A stretch of DNA of 64,000 nt from Pseudomonas extremaustralis (GCF_900102035.1 NZ_LT629689.1:5021001-5085000); one strand, 5' to 3'. Shown: positions 9,001-19,858, counted from the first letter of the stretch. Notes: generated by a model not told the origin, from the letters alone. A program made the numbers and translations.

Positions 9001-9852
9001 CTGCTGGCGAATCTTCAATTGCAGTGCCAGCAGCGGCAGTTGCACACGTAAATGGGCGGTGTAGAGCGCCTGTCGGGCCTTGGACTGAACCGCATCGTCC
9101 AGCAACGTGCGCTTGATCAGCGCCGGGTAGTGCTGGCCGATATCGAGGTTTTCAATCAGCCCCTTCAGGTAGCTGTACGACAACCACGACGGGGCCGCGC
9201 CGCCGTTATAAAACACGCTGGGCTGGCCGGTCGGCAGGCCGGTGAGGTTGTCCAGGGCCAGGTCGATCACGTTATGGCGTGTGATGTCTGGCGCGGTGGG
9301 CACGATGAACGTGCTTCCCCACACCACCGGGGTTTCGATGCGGACCTCGATCTTCTCCACGTTGATGCTCGCGCCCTGGGCGTGCGTGCGAATCTGGCGC
9401 TGCAACTGATCGCGGGCGTATTCGCGGATCGGCGCGATGCCGTCGTTGAAGCGCAGGCCGTGCTGGAGGGTATGCAGTTCGGCGAGGTCGATCACGTAGC
9501 GACTGTAGGTGGAAATATCCAGGTCCGAAGCCTGGGTCAGCCAGTCGGGCAGGCGTTCGTGGATGTCACGGATATTGGATAACGTGTGGTTGCTCAAATC
9601 CTCGACCACCGGCAGGACGCTGGCCACCGCGATGGGCGGGATGGCGACGGGGTCGGCGCCGATCAGGTTGCGCTCGTCTCTGTCGATCGCGCCGATCGCT
9701 TCCAGTTGCAGCGCGATCAGTGCACCGGCCAGGCTGTCGAAGAAATTGCCCGGTGGTTCGTACAGCCGCCACTGCAGGTTTGCCTCGTCGAGCAATATTT
9801 TCAGGCGACCGGGCAGTTGTTCCCCGAGCTGTTCGAGCGAGTCGAATTTCTC
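5977..9852 (-). pseudogene. Large toxin-like protein (DUF6543 / dermonecrotic-toxin-domain type), part after an in-frame TAG
   Basis: Continuation, in the same frame, of the gene that begins at 10608; a TAG at 9853-9855 separates the parts. About 1,291 codons remain open after it. The protein resembles the very large Pseudomonas proteins labelled dermonecrotic toxin domain or DUF6543, which are suspected secreted or contact-dependent toxins. Visible: a mixed N-terminal domain, a hydrophobic stretch near residues 470-530 counted from the TTG at 9795 (FLGRTVGIAAWIWQIMDD, then LLLNLGMALVLHTAL), a long helical, glutamate- and arginine-rich middle, and a C terminus ending KLAKSLFFAN. A start at TTG 9795 is possible but has no ribosome site, so translation of this half on its own is doubtful. 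It overlaps the convergent regulator gene by 46 bp. Confidence 0.7.
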
Positions 9853-10608
9853 CTAGCCATAGACCAGTGAGTACACCAGGATTCGCTTGCCCTGTTCGTG
9901 TTCGCCAATCAGCACGGCCATGTCCATGAGGGCGACGTGGGCGGTCTGGCCACCTTGCAGTGCATCGATGTCGATCAGGTAGGCGTGGGTGTTGTAGCGG
10001 TCCTGGGCGGAGCGTTCGGCGCGCTCGGGAAAATGGAACAGTGAGCGGGCCATGGCGCAGTCGTGTTCGTCCCAGCCCTCTCGCGCCGTGACATTCCACA
10101 CCTTGCGCAGCGATTGGGCGAACACTCTCCAGCGCGGCCCGGCCATGCCATTGGAGGCGTTCCAGTACTTCAGATACTGCTCCTGGAAAGCGACGAGCAT
10201 CAGTTCGGACAGCTCGTTGAGCATGCGCGCAATGGCGTCGATTTTTACCGGCAGATGCACGGGGGGCTGGGCGTCGGGTTGCAGCGTCAGGAAGTGTTCG
10301 CCGTCGAGGTAGATCACCGGTTCCGGGGTCAGCGTCTGGCGTGCCAGCACCGAGGTGAGCGAGGTGGCATAGGCCGGGGCGGGGACGACCCGATCATCGA
10401 AGATGCGCCAATTCGGCGTGACGACCATGGCCAGGTCCGGGTCGATGTCCAGGCTCGGGTACAGCGCCGTGAGCGCCGCTCGCAGTGTGACGGCGGCGAC
10501 TTCCCGGCTGGTGGGGCCGGAGGTCAGTTGGGTCAGGAGTTCATAGGTGCTGGGTGGGCGATTGTTAAGGGCGGCAGGCGAGCTGTCGGCCAGCGGTTGG
10601 TCGGGCAT
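9853..10608 (-). CDS. Large toxin-like protein (DUF6543 type), N-terminal part ending at the in-frame TAG
   Basis: First 251 residues of the interrupted toxin-like gene. The ATG at 10608 has AAGGA eight bases upstream; an ATG at 10614 is in the same frame but overlaps the ribosome site. The segment YELLTQLTSGPTSREVAAVT through WNVTAREGWDEHD is the N-terminal region usual for these giant proteins, which normally run uninterrupted for well over 1,000 residues. After SLVYG the frame meets TAG, and the next codons (EKFDSLEQLGEQLPGRLKIL) continue smoothly into the rest. It is therefore either a nonsense mutation, a sequence error or a read-through site. It stands alone between the polyamine genes and the MocR regulator, without a visible immunity or secretion gene. 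Confidence 0.75.
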   Translation of the reverse strand: MPDQPLADSSPAALNNRPPSTYELLTQLTSGPTSREVAAVTLRAALTALYPSLDIDPDLAMVVTPNWRIFDDRVVPAPAYATSLTSVLARQTLTPEPVIYLDGEHFLTLQPDAQPPVHLPVKIDAIARMLNELSELMLVAFQEQYLKYWNASNGMAGPRWRVFAQSLRKVWNVTAREGWDEHDCAMARSLFHFPERAERSAQDRYNTHAYLIDIDALQGGQTAHVALMDMAVLIGEHEQGKRILVYSLVYG

Positions 10609-10777
10609 ATGCATATCCTTTGCGGAGATGAAGGCGGGCGTGAGCGTCGAGGGCTCAGGGGCCTTTCCTTGGGAGGTACGGCGCCGGAGGGCGGCGCCGT
10701 TGCAGAGGGCAAAGGTAAAGCGGCGGGGGCTGGCGAGAGGGGTAATTAGTTAGTCTGAGCCCGGCGTGACGGGGCGG

Positions 10778-11869
10778 TCAGGTGCCCGATTTGATCTTGG
10801 TCCAGGCCCGGGTCCTTTCACGCTCGGCCTTTTTACCCAGCGGTTTCAAGGTGTAGAGCGTGGCCATCGCTGCTTCGGTCGGGTACAGGTTGGGGTTGTT
10901 GCGGATCGTCGGGTCGACTTGATCGGTGGCGTCCTTGTTCGGGTTGGGGTAACCGACGAAATCGCTGATCGGAGCGATCACCTGGGGTTGCAGCAAGTAG
11001 TTGATGAAGGCGTAGGCGTCCTGCGGGTTCTTCGCGCCTTTGGGGATGGCGAGCATATCGAACCAGATCGGCGCGCCCTCTTTGGGCAGGCGCATGTCCA
11101 CGGTCACGCCATTCTTGGCTTCCTTGGCGCGGTTGGCGGCCTGGGAGAAGCTGCCGGAGTAGCCCACCGCCACGCAGATGTCGCCATTGGCGATGTCGGC
11201 CATGTACTTGGAGGAGTGAAAGTAGGTGATGTAGGGGCGGATCTTGAGCAGCAACGCTTCGGCTTTTTCATAGTCCTTGGGGTTGTTGCTGTTGGGGTCC
11301 AGGCCCAAGTGTTGCAGGGCCAGGGGCAGGATCTCCGATGGCGAGTCGAGCAGGGCGACGCCGCATTGCTTGAGCTTGCTGATGTTCTCTTCCTTGAAGA
11401 TCAGGTCCCAGCTGTCCACTGGCGCGTTGTCGCCCAGCGCGGCCTTGACCTTGGCCGGGTTGAAGCCGATCAGGATGGTGCCGTACATGTAGGGCACGGC
11501 GAATTTGTTACCGGGGTCGTTGGCTTCGATCAGCTTCATCAACTTAGGATCGAGGTGGTTCCAGTTGGGCAACTGGCTGCGGTCCAGGGGCTGGAACACG
11601 CCGGCCTCGATCTGCTTGGCCAGGAACACGTTGGACGGCACCACCACGTCATAGCCGGAGTTGCCGGTCAGCAACTTGGCTTCCAGGGCTTCGTTGGTGT
11701 CGAAAATGTCGTACACCAGTTTGACGTAGGGGTTCTGCGCCTTGAAGTCTTCCAGGGCCTTGGGGGTGATGTAGTCGAACCAGTTGTAGACCCGCAGGGT
11801 TTTTTCTTCGGCGTGGGCCGCGCCGCCGAGAACGGCCGCGCAGAGCACGAGTGACTTGAGCATCTTCAT
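10778..11869 (-). CDS. Polyamine ABC transporter substrate-binding protein (PotF/SpuD type)
   Basis: Periplasmic polyamine-binding protein, 363 residues. A signal peptide ([20 protein letters not shown]) is followed by the family opening [19 protein letters not shown] and by conserved segments [29 protein letters not shown] and [18 protein letters not shown]. Its ATG overlaps the stop of aphA (ATGA), the same arrangement as PA1409-PA1410 of P. aeruginosa. No permease or ATPase gene is next to it, so it presumably delivers ligand to a transporter encoded elsewhere, or acts as a sensor. Likely ligand: acetylated polyamine or putrescine, from the partner enzyme (inference). Confidence 0.92.
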   Translation of the reverse strand: MKMLKSLVLCAAVLGGAAHAEEKTLRVYNWFDYITPKALEDFKAQNPYVKLVYDIFDTNEALEAKLLTGNSGYDVVVPSNVFLAKQIEAGVFQPLDRSQLPNWNHLDPKLMKLIEANDPGNKFAVPYMYGTILIGFNPAKVKAALGDNAPVDSWDLIFKEENISKLKQCGVALLDSPSEILPLALQHLGLDPNSNNPKDYEKAEALLLKIRPYITYFHSSKYMADIANGDICVAVGYSGSFSQAANRAKEAKNGVTVDMRLPKEGAPIWFDMLAIPKGAKNPQDAYAFINYLLQPQVIAPISDFVGYPNPNKDATDQVDPTIRNNPNLYPTEAAMATLYTLKPLGKKAERERTRAWTKIKSGT

Positions 11870-12900
11870 TGATTAGCCCCTTCAAAACCTTCGAGAACGT
11901 TGACGGCATTGATGCCGATTTCTTCCACCGCATAACCGCCTTCCATCACGAACAGCGTCGGCTTGCCCAACTGAGCGATGCGCCGCCCCATGGCCAGGTA
12001 ATCCGGGCTGTCGAGCTTGAACTGCGAGATCGGGTCATCCTTGAACGTATCCACGCCGAGCGAGACCACCACCACATCGGCGCCGTGGCGGTCGATCTCG
12101 GCGCAGGCGCTTTCCAGCGCCGCGTTCCAGCGCTCCCAGCCGGAACCGGCCGGCAGCGGGTAATTGAAGTTGAAGCCTTCGCCGGCGCCTTCGCCGCGCT
12201 CATCGGCATAGCCCAGGAAAAACGGAAATTCCGCCGCCGGGTCGCCGTGGATGGAGGTGAAGAGCACGTCGTTGCGCGCGTAGAAAATCGATTGGGTGCC
12301 GTTGCCGTGGTGGTAATCCACATCGAGGATCGCGACCTTGGCGTGACCTTGATCGAGAAAGGCCTGGGCCGCGATGGCCGCGTTGTTGAGGTAGCAATAA
12401 CCCCCCATCAGATCACCGGCGGCATGGTGTCCTGGCGGCCGGCACAGGGCGAATGCCGCCGGCGCGCCTTGCTGGATCGCCCGTTGCGCGGTCAGTGCCA
12501 CTTGCGCGGCGCTGTAGGCGGCCTGCCAGGTTCCAGCGGTGATCGGCGCGCCGCCATCGAAGCTGTAATAACCCAACTGGCCGTGCAGGCTGGTGGGCAA
12601 TACCTGGCGCAAGGTCCGCGCAGGCCAGGTGTAGGGCAGCAGGTCGCCGTCCTGGCCGAAGTGGGTCCAGCGTTCCCAGGCGCCTTTGAAAAAGTCCAGA
12701 TAGTCGCGGCTGTGGATGCGTTGCAGCGGTGCCAGCCCAAAGTCCTCCGGCGCTTGCACCGGGCCCAGTTCGCGATCCTTGACCCGTTGCAGCACATGGT
12801 CGGCGCGGGAGGGCATTTCGAAACAGGGCATCAGTTGCCCGTCCATCAGTTCGCAGCGGCCATGGTGCAGATGGTGATCGTCCGAGTAGATCGTCAGCAT
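11866..12900 (-). CDS. aphA: Acetylpolyamine amidohydrolase (histone-deacetylase fold)
   Basis: Zinc hydrolase that removes acetyl groups from acetylputrescine or acetylcadaverine, releasing the free polyamine for catabolism. The 344-residue protein shows the HDAC-fold signatures: the active-site histidine pair in [17 protein letters not shown], the zinc-binding [15 protein letters not shown], and [14 protein letters not shown] with the second metal aspartate region, plus the closing [14 protein letters not shown] terminus [14 protein letters not shown] is typical of AphA. Cotranscribed with the downstream polyamine-binding protein gene by a 4-bp overlap, and downstream of an AraC-type regulator on the same strand. 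Confidence 0.93.
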   Translation of the reverse strand: MLTIYSDDHHLHHGRCELMDGQLMPCFEMPSRADHVLQRVKDRELGPVQAPEDFGLAPLQRIHSRDYLDFFKGAWERWTHFGQDGDLLPYTWPARTLRQVLPTSLHGQLGYYSFDGGAPITAGTWQAAYSAAQVALTAQRAIQQGAPAAFALCRPPGHHAAGDLMGGYCYLNNAAIAAQAFLDQGHAKVAILDVDYHHGNGTQSIFYARNDVLFTSIHGDPAAEFPFFLGYADERGEGAGEGFNFNYPLPAGSGWERWNAALESACAEIDRHGADVVVVSLGVDTFKDDPISQFKLDSPDYLAMGRRIAQLGKPTLFVMEGGYAVEEIGINAVNVLEGFEGANQ

Positions 12901-13038
12901 ATTGTTGTTCTCGCAGGCGTGAGTCGGTGCCTTGCAGTGTTGCGTCGCCAGCGCGGCGAGAGAACGGCAGGAGCGGCCAAAAGGGGATGGATATGGCCAA
13001 AGGCACTGTCCGTATTCACCCCGCCCGTTCGTGGCGGC

Positions 13039-14031
13039 TCAGGGCCGGAACTGGCTCGGCGCGACCCCGCTCCAGCGCACGAAGGCGTGGCGGAAACTGG
13101 CGGTTTCGCTGAAACCCAGGCGCTCCGCGATGCAGTGGATGGGCATCGCGTCTTCGGCCAGCCACTGCTTGGCCTGCTCGAAGCGCAGCTCGTCGAGCAA
13201 TTCCTGATAGCTGCTGCCCAGGTCGTGCAGATGCCGGCGCAAGGTGCGCGACGAGCAGTTCAGTTGTTCGGCCAGCCGGTCCAGGCCCGGCGCGGCGTGC
13301 AACTGCGTGGCCAGGCGCTGACGCACGCGTCCCAGCCATGCCTGGCGTCCGGTGAACTCGGTGTTCTGCTTGCGGCAACGCTCGGCCATGGCGCGATGGG
13401 TGACGGCGTCGGCCAGGGGCAGCGGTTGATCGAGCCACTGGCGGTCGAAGGCAAAGGCATTGCGGTCGGCTTCGAAGTGCACAGGGCAGGCGAAGCGTTC
13501 GCCATAGCGCGCCTGGTAGGCCGGCGCCGGGTAGTCGAAGCGCGCGCCCGACAATGGCAGCGGGCGACCGAGCAAGTCATCGCAGATGACTTTGAGCGAG
13601 GTCAGGCACAGCTCGATATTGAACGCCGCCAGCGACGGCTCTTCGCGATAATCCCTGGCCGTGAACCAGACCCGCTGCCCGTCTTCTTCAAGGCTCAGCT
13701 CGAAAAGTGTTCCCAGCAGCGCCGGATAGCGCAGGGCCAGGCGCAAAGCGTCACCGAAGGTGGCACTGGTGAGCAGGGCATAACCGAGCATGCCGTAGGC
13801 CGACACATGCATGCGCTGGCCCAGTTCCAGGCCGATGTCCTGGCGCAGGGCCACGGCGTTGGCGCACACCCGCATCTCCTGGCGCGTGGTGATGCGTGTA
13901 TCGGGTTGGTGCAAGTCCGCCGCGGCAATGCCGCTGCCGGCCAACAGCACCTCAGGGCCGATGCCCTGGGGGCTGAACGCCTCCAGCACCAGTGAGACGG
14001 CGTTAAGGGTGGTCAGGTGCGAGTGCAGCAT
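13039..14031 (-). CDS. AraC family transcriptional regulator (OruR/ArgR-like architecture)
   Basis: About 330 residues. The N-terminal ligand domain is of the arabinose-binding-like type (PF12625 kind), and the C-terminal AraC DNA-binding domain has both helix-turn-helix units: LDRLAEQLNCSSRTLRRHL (about 245-263) and CIAERLGFSETASFRHAF (about 295-312), ending WSGVAPSQFRP. The ATG at 14031 was chosen; an in-frame ATG at 14076 would add 15 residues. It lies 138 bp upstream of aphA on the same strand, so it is the likely regulator of the acetylpolyamine operon (inference from position). Confidence 0.88.
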   Translation of the reverse strand: MLHSHLTTLNAVSLVLEAFSPQGIGPEVLLAGSGIAAADLHQPDTRITTRQEMRVCANAVALRQDIGLELGQRMHVSAYGMLGYALLTSATFGDALRLALRYPALLGTLFELSLEEDGQRVWFTARDYREEPSLAAFNIELCLTSLKVICDDLLGRPLPLSGARFDYPAPAYQARYGERFACPVHFEADRNAFAFDRQWLDQPLPLADAVTHRAMAERCRKQNTEFTGRQAWLGRVRQRLATQLHAAPGLDRLAEQLNCSSRTLRRHLHDLGSSYQELLDELRFEQAKQWLAEDAMPIHCIAERLGFSETASFRHAFVRWSGVAPSQFRP

Positions 14032-14109
14032 AGGGTCCGATCCCAGCCAATGATGCCTGGAACGAGCAATTCCCATGCCGTGGGCACCGACCTGACTAGG
14101 TATTGACGT

Positions 14110-15087
14110 TCAGCTCAACTCGGCGCACAGGTCCAGTTCGACCAGGCGGCGAATCTCGGCGTTGGCCAGCCCGGCGCCGATCAAGGCATTGAGCTTGCCG
14201 AACGCGGCTTCGCGGGTCATGCCGCCGCCGGACAACACGCCCACGCCGCGCAGACGGCTGCCGGCTTCGTACACGTCCAGTTCCACGCCGCCTTCATGGC
14301 ATTGGGTGATCGCCACCACCACCACGCCCCGATCCTGCGCGCGCTGGAGGCTGGCGAGAAACGCCGGGTTATCGCTGGGCCCGGTGCCGCTGCCGTAGCA
14401 TTCGAGCACCAGTGCCTGGACGCCGCTGTCGATCAGCGCATCCAGTTGCCCGGCGGCGATGCCCGGCACCAGCGGCAACACGCCGACGTTGGCCAGGGCT
14501 TTGGGCTGACGGTAATCCAGGGCGGTGGGCAGCGTTTCGGCCTTGGCCACGCCGCCGTTGCGCTGCAGTGCGGCGAACGGGTGGCGACCGAAACTGCGGA
14601 TCTTCGCGCAGCGGGTTGGGGCCATCAGCGCGCCGTGGAAGAACAGGTGCACGCCCGCGGCCAGGCCCTGGCCCAATGCGGTCAGGGCGCCGCTGACGTT
14701 TTCCCAGGCATCGCTGTCGGGTACGCCGGCAGGCAGCATCGAACCGGTAAACACCACCGGTGCCGGCAGGCCCAGCAGTTGGAAACTCATGGCTGCCGCG
14801 CTGTAGGCCAGGGTGTCGGTGCCGTGGAGGATCAGCACCGCGTCGCAGCCCTCGTCCACCGCCTCGACCACGGCGCTGCGCAGGTGTTGCCAGTAGGCGG
14901 GGGTCATGTTGGCGCTGTCGATCAACGGCGACATTTCCCGGAAGCGCCAGGCCGGCACGGGAGCGTCGGCAAGCTGCTCGCGCATGCGCGCTTCAAAACC
15001 GGATGCGGGAGCCAGGCCGTTGGCGCTGGCCTGCATGCCGATGGTGCCGCCGGTATAGAGCACCATGACGTGGTTGGCTGATTGCAT
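14110..15087 (-). CDS. ansA: L-asparaginase, bacterial type
   Basis: Hydrolyses L-asparagine to aspartate and ammonia. The 325-residue protein has both catalytic threonine signatures: VLYTGGTIGM at the N terminus (about residues 9-18) and ILHGTDTLAYSAAAMSF (about 85-101). No signal peptide is visible, which fits a cytoplasmic type I enzyme. It follows an AGCS amino-acid symporter gene on the same strand by 77 bp; in P. aeruginosa ansA (PA2253) also neighbours such a symporter. Aspartase lies just upstream of the pair, so the neighbourhood can take asparagine through aspartate to fumarate. Confidence 0.9.
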   Translation of the reverse strand: MQSANHVMVLYTGGTIGMQASANGLAPASGFEARMREQLADAPVPAWRFREMSPLIDSANMTPAYWQHLRSAVVEAVDEGCDAVLILHGTDTLAYSAAAMSFQLLGLPAPVVFTGSMLPAGVPDSDAWENVSGALTALGQGLAAGVHLFFHGALMAPTRCAKIRSFGRHPFAALQRNGGVAKAETLPTALDYRQPKALANVGVLPLVPGIAAGQLDALIDSGVQALVLECYGSGTGPSDNPAFLASLQRAQDRGVVVVAITQCHEGGVELDVYEAGSRLRGVGVLSGGGMTREAAFGKLNALIGAGLANAEIRRLVELDLCAELS

Positions 15088-15164
15088 TGAAGACTCTCCT
15101 GAACGAAAAACACCGCCGGGCCCAGAGCATGCCCAAGGCCGGGCGGCGTGTCATCTGCCTACGC

Positions 15165-16610
15165 TCAGCGTTGTACTTGAGCGTTCAGTTCAGCCGCTGG
15201 GGCCGCTTGCGGTTGCACCGGATTGGCCGGCCAGGCCTTGCGGTCCAGATCCAGGTCGGGGAACTGGCTGGAGTCGAACACCGGGGTCTTGATGCCCGCC
15301 GCGCGCTGGTTGTCGTAGTCGTTCAGGATGCGCATGGCGATCTTGAACAGGAACGCCAGGGCGAACAGGTTGACGAACGCCAGCAGGGTCATGGTGATGT
15401 CGGCGAAGGCGAACACGGTGCTCAGGTTCTGAATGGAACCCCAGAAAATCAGCGCCAGTACCAGCACGCGATAGCCCATCAGCACCCAGCGGTTGTTACC
15501 GACCAAAAAGCGCAGGTTGCTCTCGCCGAGGTAGTAGTTGTACATGATCGAGGTGAACACGAATAACGCCAGGGCCACCGAGATGAACATGCGGCCCCAG
15601 TCACCGACGACGGCGGCCAGGGAGTTCTGGGTCAGGGCAATGCCATCGCCTTCGAAGCCTGGGGTGTAGAAGCCGGAGAGCAGGATCAGCAGCGCGGTGC
15701 AGGTGCAGATTACGAAGGTGTCGAGGAACACGCTGAACGCTTGCACCACACCCTGGGCGATCGGGTGTTCCACCGACGCGACGGCGGCCACGTTAGGCGC
15801 ACTGCCCAGACCGGCTTCGTTGGCGAACACGCCGCGCTTCACACCCATGATGATCGCGCTGCCCACCAGGCCGCCGAAGGCTTGGTCGAGGCCGAAAGCG
15901 CTCTTGACGATGGTCGCGAGCATGGCCGGCACGTGGTCGAACTGCAGCACGATCACGTACAGGGTCACGGCGATGTAGATCAGGGTCTTGACCGGCACCA
16001 GCAGGTCGGCGATCGAGGCGATGCGCTTGATCCCGCCGATGAACACCAGGCCCAGCAAGGCCGCGAGCGCAAGACCGGTGTAGGTGGTGTCCAGGCCAAA
16101 GGCGCTGTTCAGCGAGTGGGTCACGGCGTGGGCTTGCAAGCCGTTGAAGGCAAAGCCGAAGGTGACCAGCAGCAGGAACGCCATGAGCATCGCCAGCCCG
16201 CGTTTGTGCAGGCCGTACTGGATGTAATAGGCCGGACCGCCACGGAAGGTGCCTTCGGCGTCGGTGCGCTTGTACAACTGGCCGAGGGAGCATTCGATAA
16301 AGCTCGACGACATGCCCACCAGGGCGGTGACCCACATCCAGAACACGGCACCCGGGCCGCCCAGGGTCACGGCAATGCCGACGCCCGCAATGTTACCGGC
16401 ACCGACACGGCCGGCGAGGCTGAGCATCAGCGCCTGGAACGAACTGAGCTGGTCGGAACTGTTTTTCAGGCTGTCGCGAAACACCGAAAACATGTGGAAA
16501 AAGTGACGCAACTGAACGAAACGCGAGCGAATCGTGAAGTAGCCACCGAGCCCGACAATGAGCACGATCAGGACTTTCCCGGAGAGGAAGCCGTTGATGA
16601 CTTCGAGCAT
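15165..16610 (-). CDS. Sodium:amino-acid symporter, AGCS (alanine/glycine) family
   Basis: Inner-membrane Na+-coupled amino-acid symporter of 481 residues with about ten hydrophobic segments. Family motifs visible include GRVGAGNIAGVGIAVTLGGP (about residues 68-87), FRGGPAYYIQYGL and GVKRGVFANEAGLGSAPN. The soluble C-terminal tail is proline- and alanine-rich (WPANPVQPQAAPAAEL). The ATG start directly begins the first membrane region (VINGFLSGKVLIVLIVGLGG). Substrate is probably asparagine, alanine or glycine; asparaginase directly downstream favours asparagine (inference). Confidence 0.92.
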   Translation of the reverse strand: MLEVINGFLSGKVLIVLIVGLGGYFTIRSRFVQLRHFFHMFSVFRDSLKNSSDQLSSFQALMLSLAGRVGAGNIAGVGIAVTLGGPGAVFWMWVTALVGMSSSFIECSLGQLYKRTDAEGTFRGGPAYYIQYGLHKRGLAMLMAFLLLVTFGFAFNGLQAHAVTHSLNSAFGLDTTYTGLALAALLGLVFIGGIKRIASIADLLVPVKTLIYIAVTLYVIVLQFDHVPAMLATIVKSAFGLDQAFGGLVGSAIIMGVKRGVFANEAGLGSAPNVAAVASVEHPIAQGVVQAFSVFLDTFVICTCTALLILLSGFYTPGFEGDGIALTQNSLAAVVGDWGRMFISVALALFVFTSIMYNYYLGESNLRFLVGNNRWVLMGYRVLVLALIFWGSIQNLSTVFAFADITMTLLAFVNLFALAFLFKIAMRILNDYDNQRAAGIKTPVFDSSQFPDLDLDRKAWPANPVQPQAAPAAELNAQVQR

Positions 16611-17011
16611 GGAGTGTTCCTCGCTGATTTTTCTAATGGCAAACGCAGGACGGTTCGACGCTGTCGCTGGGCACCAGGCAGTGCGCGACGGTTCGACCCA
16701 ATCCTTTTGCGGGTGTTGTTATTCATGCGGTTTCGCGCTGTTGCGGGCCTCGTTACCGACGGCCGCTGGCGCGAAGAGGGGCGGCACTATACCTAGGCGA
16801 ACGTGATCCGTCTTCCTGAGCTGATTAAAGGTTTCAGCGATGAAGAACGTCGGTGATGATGCGGGGATCCTGAATCTGCGCGGCGTCCTTGGGGTTTTCG
16901 CGGGCAGGCTCGTTTCTACAGGCAAAAAAAGGGCCTGGAGAACGAGTCTTCAGGCCCTCAAAAGGTGAGAGGTGTCTAGTCCCTCGACCTGGTGAGCGGT
17001 GCAATCAACGT
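16611..17011. other. 401-bp intergenic region between the symporter and aspartase genes
   Basis: Contains the symporter promoter region and the aspartase terminator (listed separately). On the minus strand a -10-like TATAGT (16786-16791) with an AAGACG 17 bp upstream (16809-16814) is the best promoter candidate for the symporter. Short open frames here have no ribosome site or protein-like composition; I see no gene. Confidence 0.45.
16924..16958 (-). terminator. Rho-independent terminator of aspA
   Basis: On the minus strand an 8-bp stem AGGGCCTG / CAGGCCCT with a 13-nt loop is followed by seven T, 54 bp after the aspA stop codon. Confidence 0.85.
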
Positions 17012-18436
<1,425 letters not shown>

Positions 18437-18618
18437 GACGGAAATCATCTCGATATGGACCCGGAACTGGCCGGAACGCTGCGAATGCTAGGCTTGTGGG
18501 CGTTTTTGGGCCAATGCTGTTAAGCACTGGCCTATGCACAAACGGCATAATGTGCGCGTGACCCGGTTATCATGGCGGGCGTATGTACCAAAAGGGTGCA
18601 TACCCGTGGGAGGAAGTA

Positions 18619-19527
18619 ATGAACCTTGAAAGCAAATGGCTGGAAGACTTCAGCGCCCTGGCGGCGACGCGCAGTTTTTCCCAAGCGGCGGAACGGCGTT
18701 TTGTCACCCAGCCGGCATTCAGCCGTCGTATCCGCAGCCTTGAAGCTGCCCTGGGCCTGACCCTGGTCAACCGCTCGCGCACGCCGGTGGAACTGACGGC
18801 GGCGGGGCAGTTGTTCCTGGTGACTGCGCGCACGGTGGTCGAGCAGCTCGGCGAAGTGTTGCGCCATTTGCATCACCTGGAAGGCGGGCAGGGCGAAGTC
18901 ATGCAAGTGGCGGCGGCGCACTCGCTGGCGCTGGGCTTTTTCCCGCGCTGGATCGCGCAACTGCGCAACGAAGGGCTGAACATCGCCACACGGCTGGTCG
19001 CCACCAACGTCGGCGACGCCGTGCATGCCCTGCGCGAAGGCGGTTGCGATCTGATGCTGGCGTTCTACGACCCGGACGCGGCGATGCAGATGGACGCCGA
19101 GATCTTCCCTTCGCTGCACCTGGGCAACACCGAAATGCTCCCGGTCTGCGCCGCCGATGCCGACGGCAAGCCGCTGTTCGACCTGGAAGGCGAGGGCAGT
19201 GTGCCGCTGCTTGCCTACAGCGCCGGGGCATTCCTGGGACGTTCGGTGCACCTGCTGCTGCGCCAGCGCGCGCTGCGGTTTACCACCGTGTACGAAACCG
19301 CCATGGCCGACAGCCTCAAGAGCATGGCCCTCGAAGGCCTCGGCATTGCCTGGGTGCCGCAGCTGAGCGTGCGTGCGGAACTGGCGCGGGGCGAACTGGT
19401 GGTGTGCGGCGGGCCGCAGTGGCATGTGCCGCTGGAGATCCGTCTGTATCGCTGTGCCCTGGTGCGCAAGGCGAATGTGCGGTTGTTGTGGCGCAAATTG
19501 GAAGGCGGCGCTGCGCAGAATACCTGA
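18619..19527 (+). CDS. LysR family transcriptional regulator, divergent from aspA
   Basis: LysR-type regulator of 302 residues. The N-terminal winged helix is clear (WLEDFSALAATRSFSQAAER through FSRRIRSLEAALGLTLVNRS, about residues 5-55) and is followed by a two-lobed effector domain. The ATG at 18619 has GGAGG seven bases upstream; an in-frame upstream ATG (18583) lacks one. Position opposite aspA, with a 182-bp shared promoter gap, suggests that it controls aspartase (LysR regulators usually control the divergent gene). Confidence 0.92.
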   Translation: MNLESKWLEDFSALAATRSFSQAAERRFVTQPAFSRRIRSLEAALGLTLVNRSRTPVELTAAGQLFLVTARTVVEQLGEVLRHLHHLEGGQGEVMQVAAAHSLALGFFPRWIAQLRNEGLNIATRLVATNVGDAVHALREGGCDLMLAFYDPDAAMQMDAEIFPSLHLGNTEMLPVCAADADGKPLFDLEGEGSVPLLAYSAGAFLGRSVHLLLRQRALRFTTVYETAMADSLKSMALEGLGIAWVPQLSVRAELARGELVVCGGPQWHVPLEIRLYRCALVRKANVRLLWRKLEGGAAQNT

Positions 19528-19545
19528 GTGCAACACTGATCAAAT

Positions 19546-19631
19546 GTGGGAGGGGGCTTGCTCCCGATAGCGGTGGTTCAGCGACCTATTAGTGCCTGAT
19601 ACACCGCTATCGGGAGCAAGCCCCTTCCCGC
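19546..19631. repeat. REP doublet (REPIN), GGGAGGGGGCTTGCTCCC type
   Basis: Two REP palindromes in inverted orientation form a long imperfect hairpin: a left arm GTGGGAGGGGGCTTGCTCCC and the matching right arm GGGAGCAAGCCCCTTCCCGC. The same element occurs at 22434 and 30949. Confidence 0.88.
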
Positions 19632-19781
19632 AGGATTTTGTGCTGCATTGGCTGACTCTTAAGTCAATAAAGTCGCCGGTTTGCGCCGCTCGACAGATGG
19701 TCATCCGAGGGGCTGTTTATCTGCGTTATTACGGTATACTGCGCGGCCTTCGGCCGGTCCAACCGGCCAAATTTCGTACAC

Positions 19782-19820
19782 CAAGCCACGCCGGATTTCC
19801 CGCGTGGCTTGTTGTTTTTT
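19782..19820 (+). terminator. Rho-independent terminator in the purE leader (possible attenuator)
   Basis: A perfect 10-bp stem CAAGCCACGC / GCGTGGCTTG with a 10-nt loop is followed by TTGTTTTTT and ends 38 bp before the purE ATG. A -10-like TATACT (19734-19739) lies upstream of it, and a GC-rich hairpin (GGCCGG-TCCAA-CCGGCC) stands between them, so the terminator lies inside the likely purE leader transcript. Confidence 0.7.
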
Positions 19821-19858
19821 GACGCGCCTGCGGGCGCCCAGAGAGAAGAGGCACGACG

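Noticed and set aside
11869..13995. 708-codon open frame on the plus strand, antisense to aphA and the AraC gene
   Set aside because: Arginine-, glycine- and alanine-rich composition typical of antisense shadow frames in GC-rich DNA; the minus-strand frames carry clear family motifs.
15098..15152. Possible terminator between the AGCS symporter and asparaginase genes
   Set aside because: The stem has several mismatches and bulges; too weak to list as a feature.
16719..16925. Small minus-strand frame in the symporter-aspA gap
   Set aside because: No ribosome site, ends inside the likely symporter promoter region, composition not protein-like.
19546..19631. REP pairs considered as a CRISPR array or sRNA genes
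   Set aside because: Only two inverted units per site, without regular spacers or cas genes; they match the dispersed REP elements seen six times in the window.
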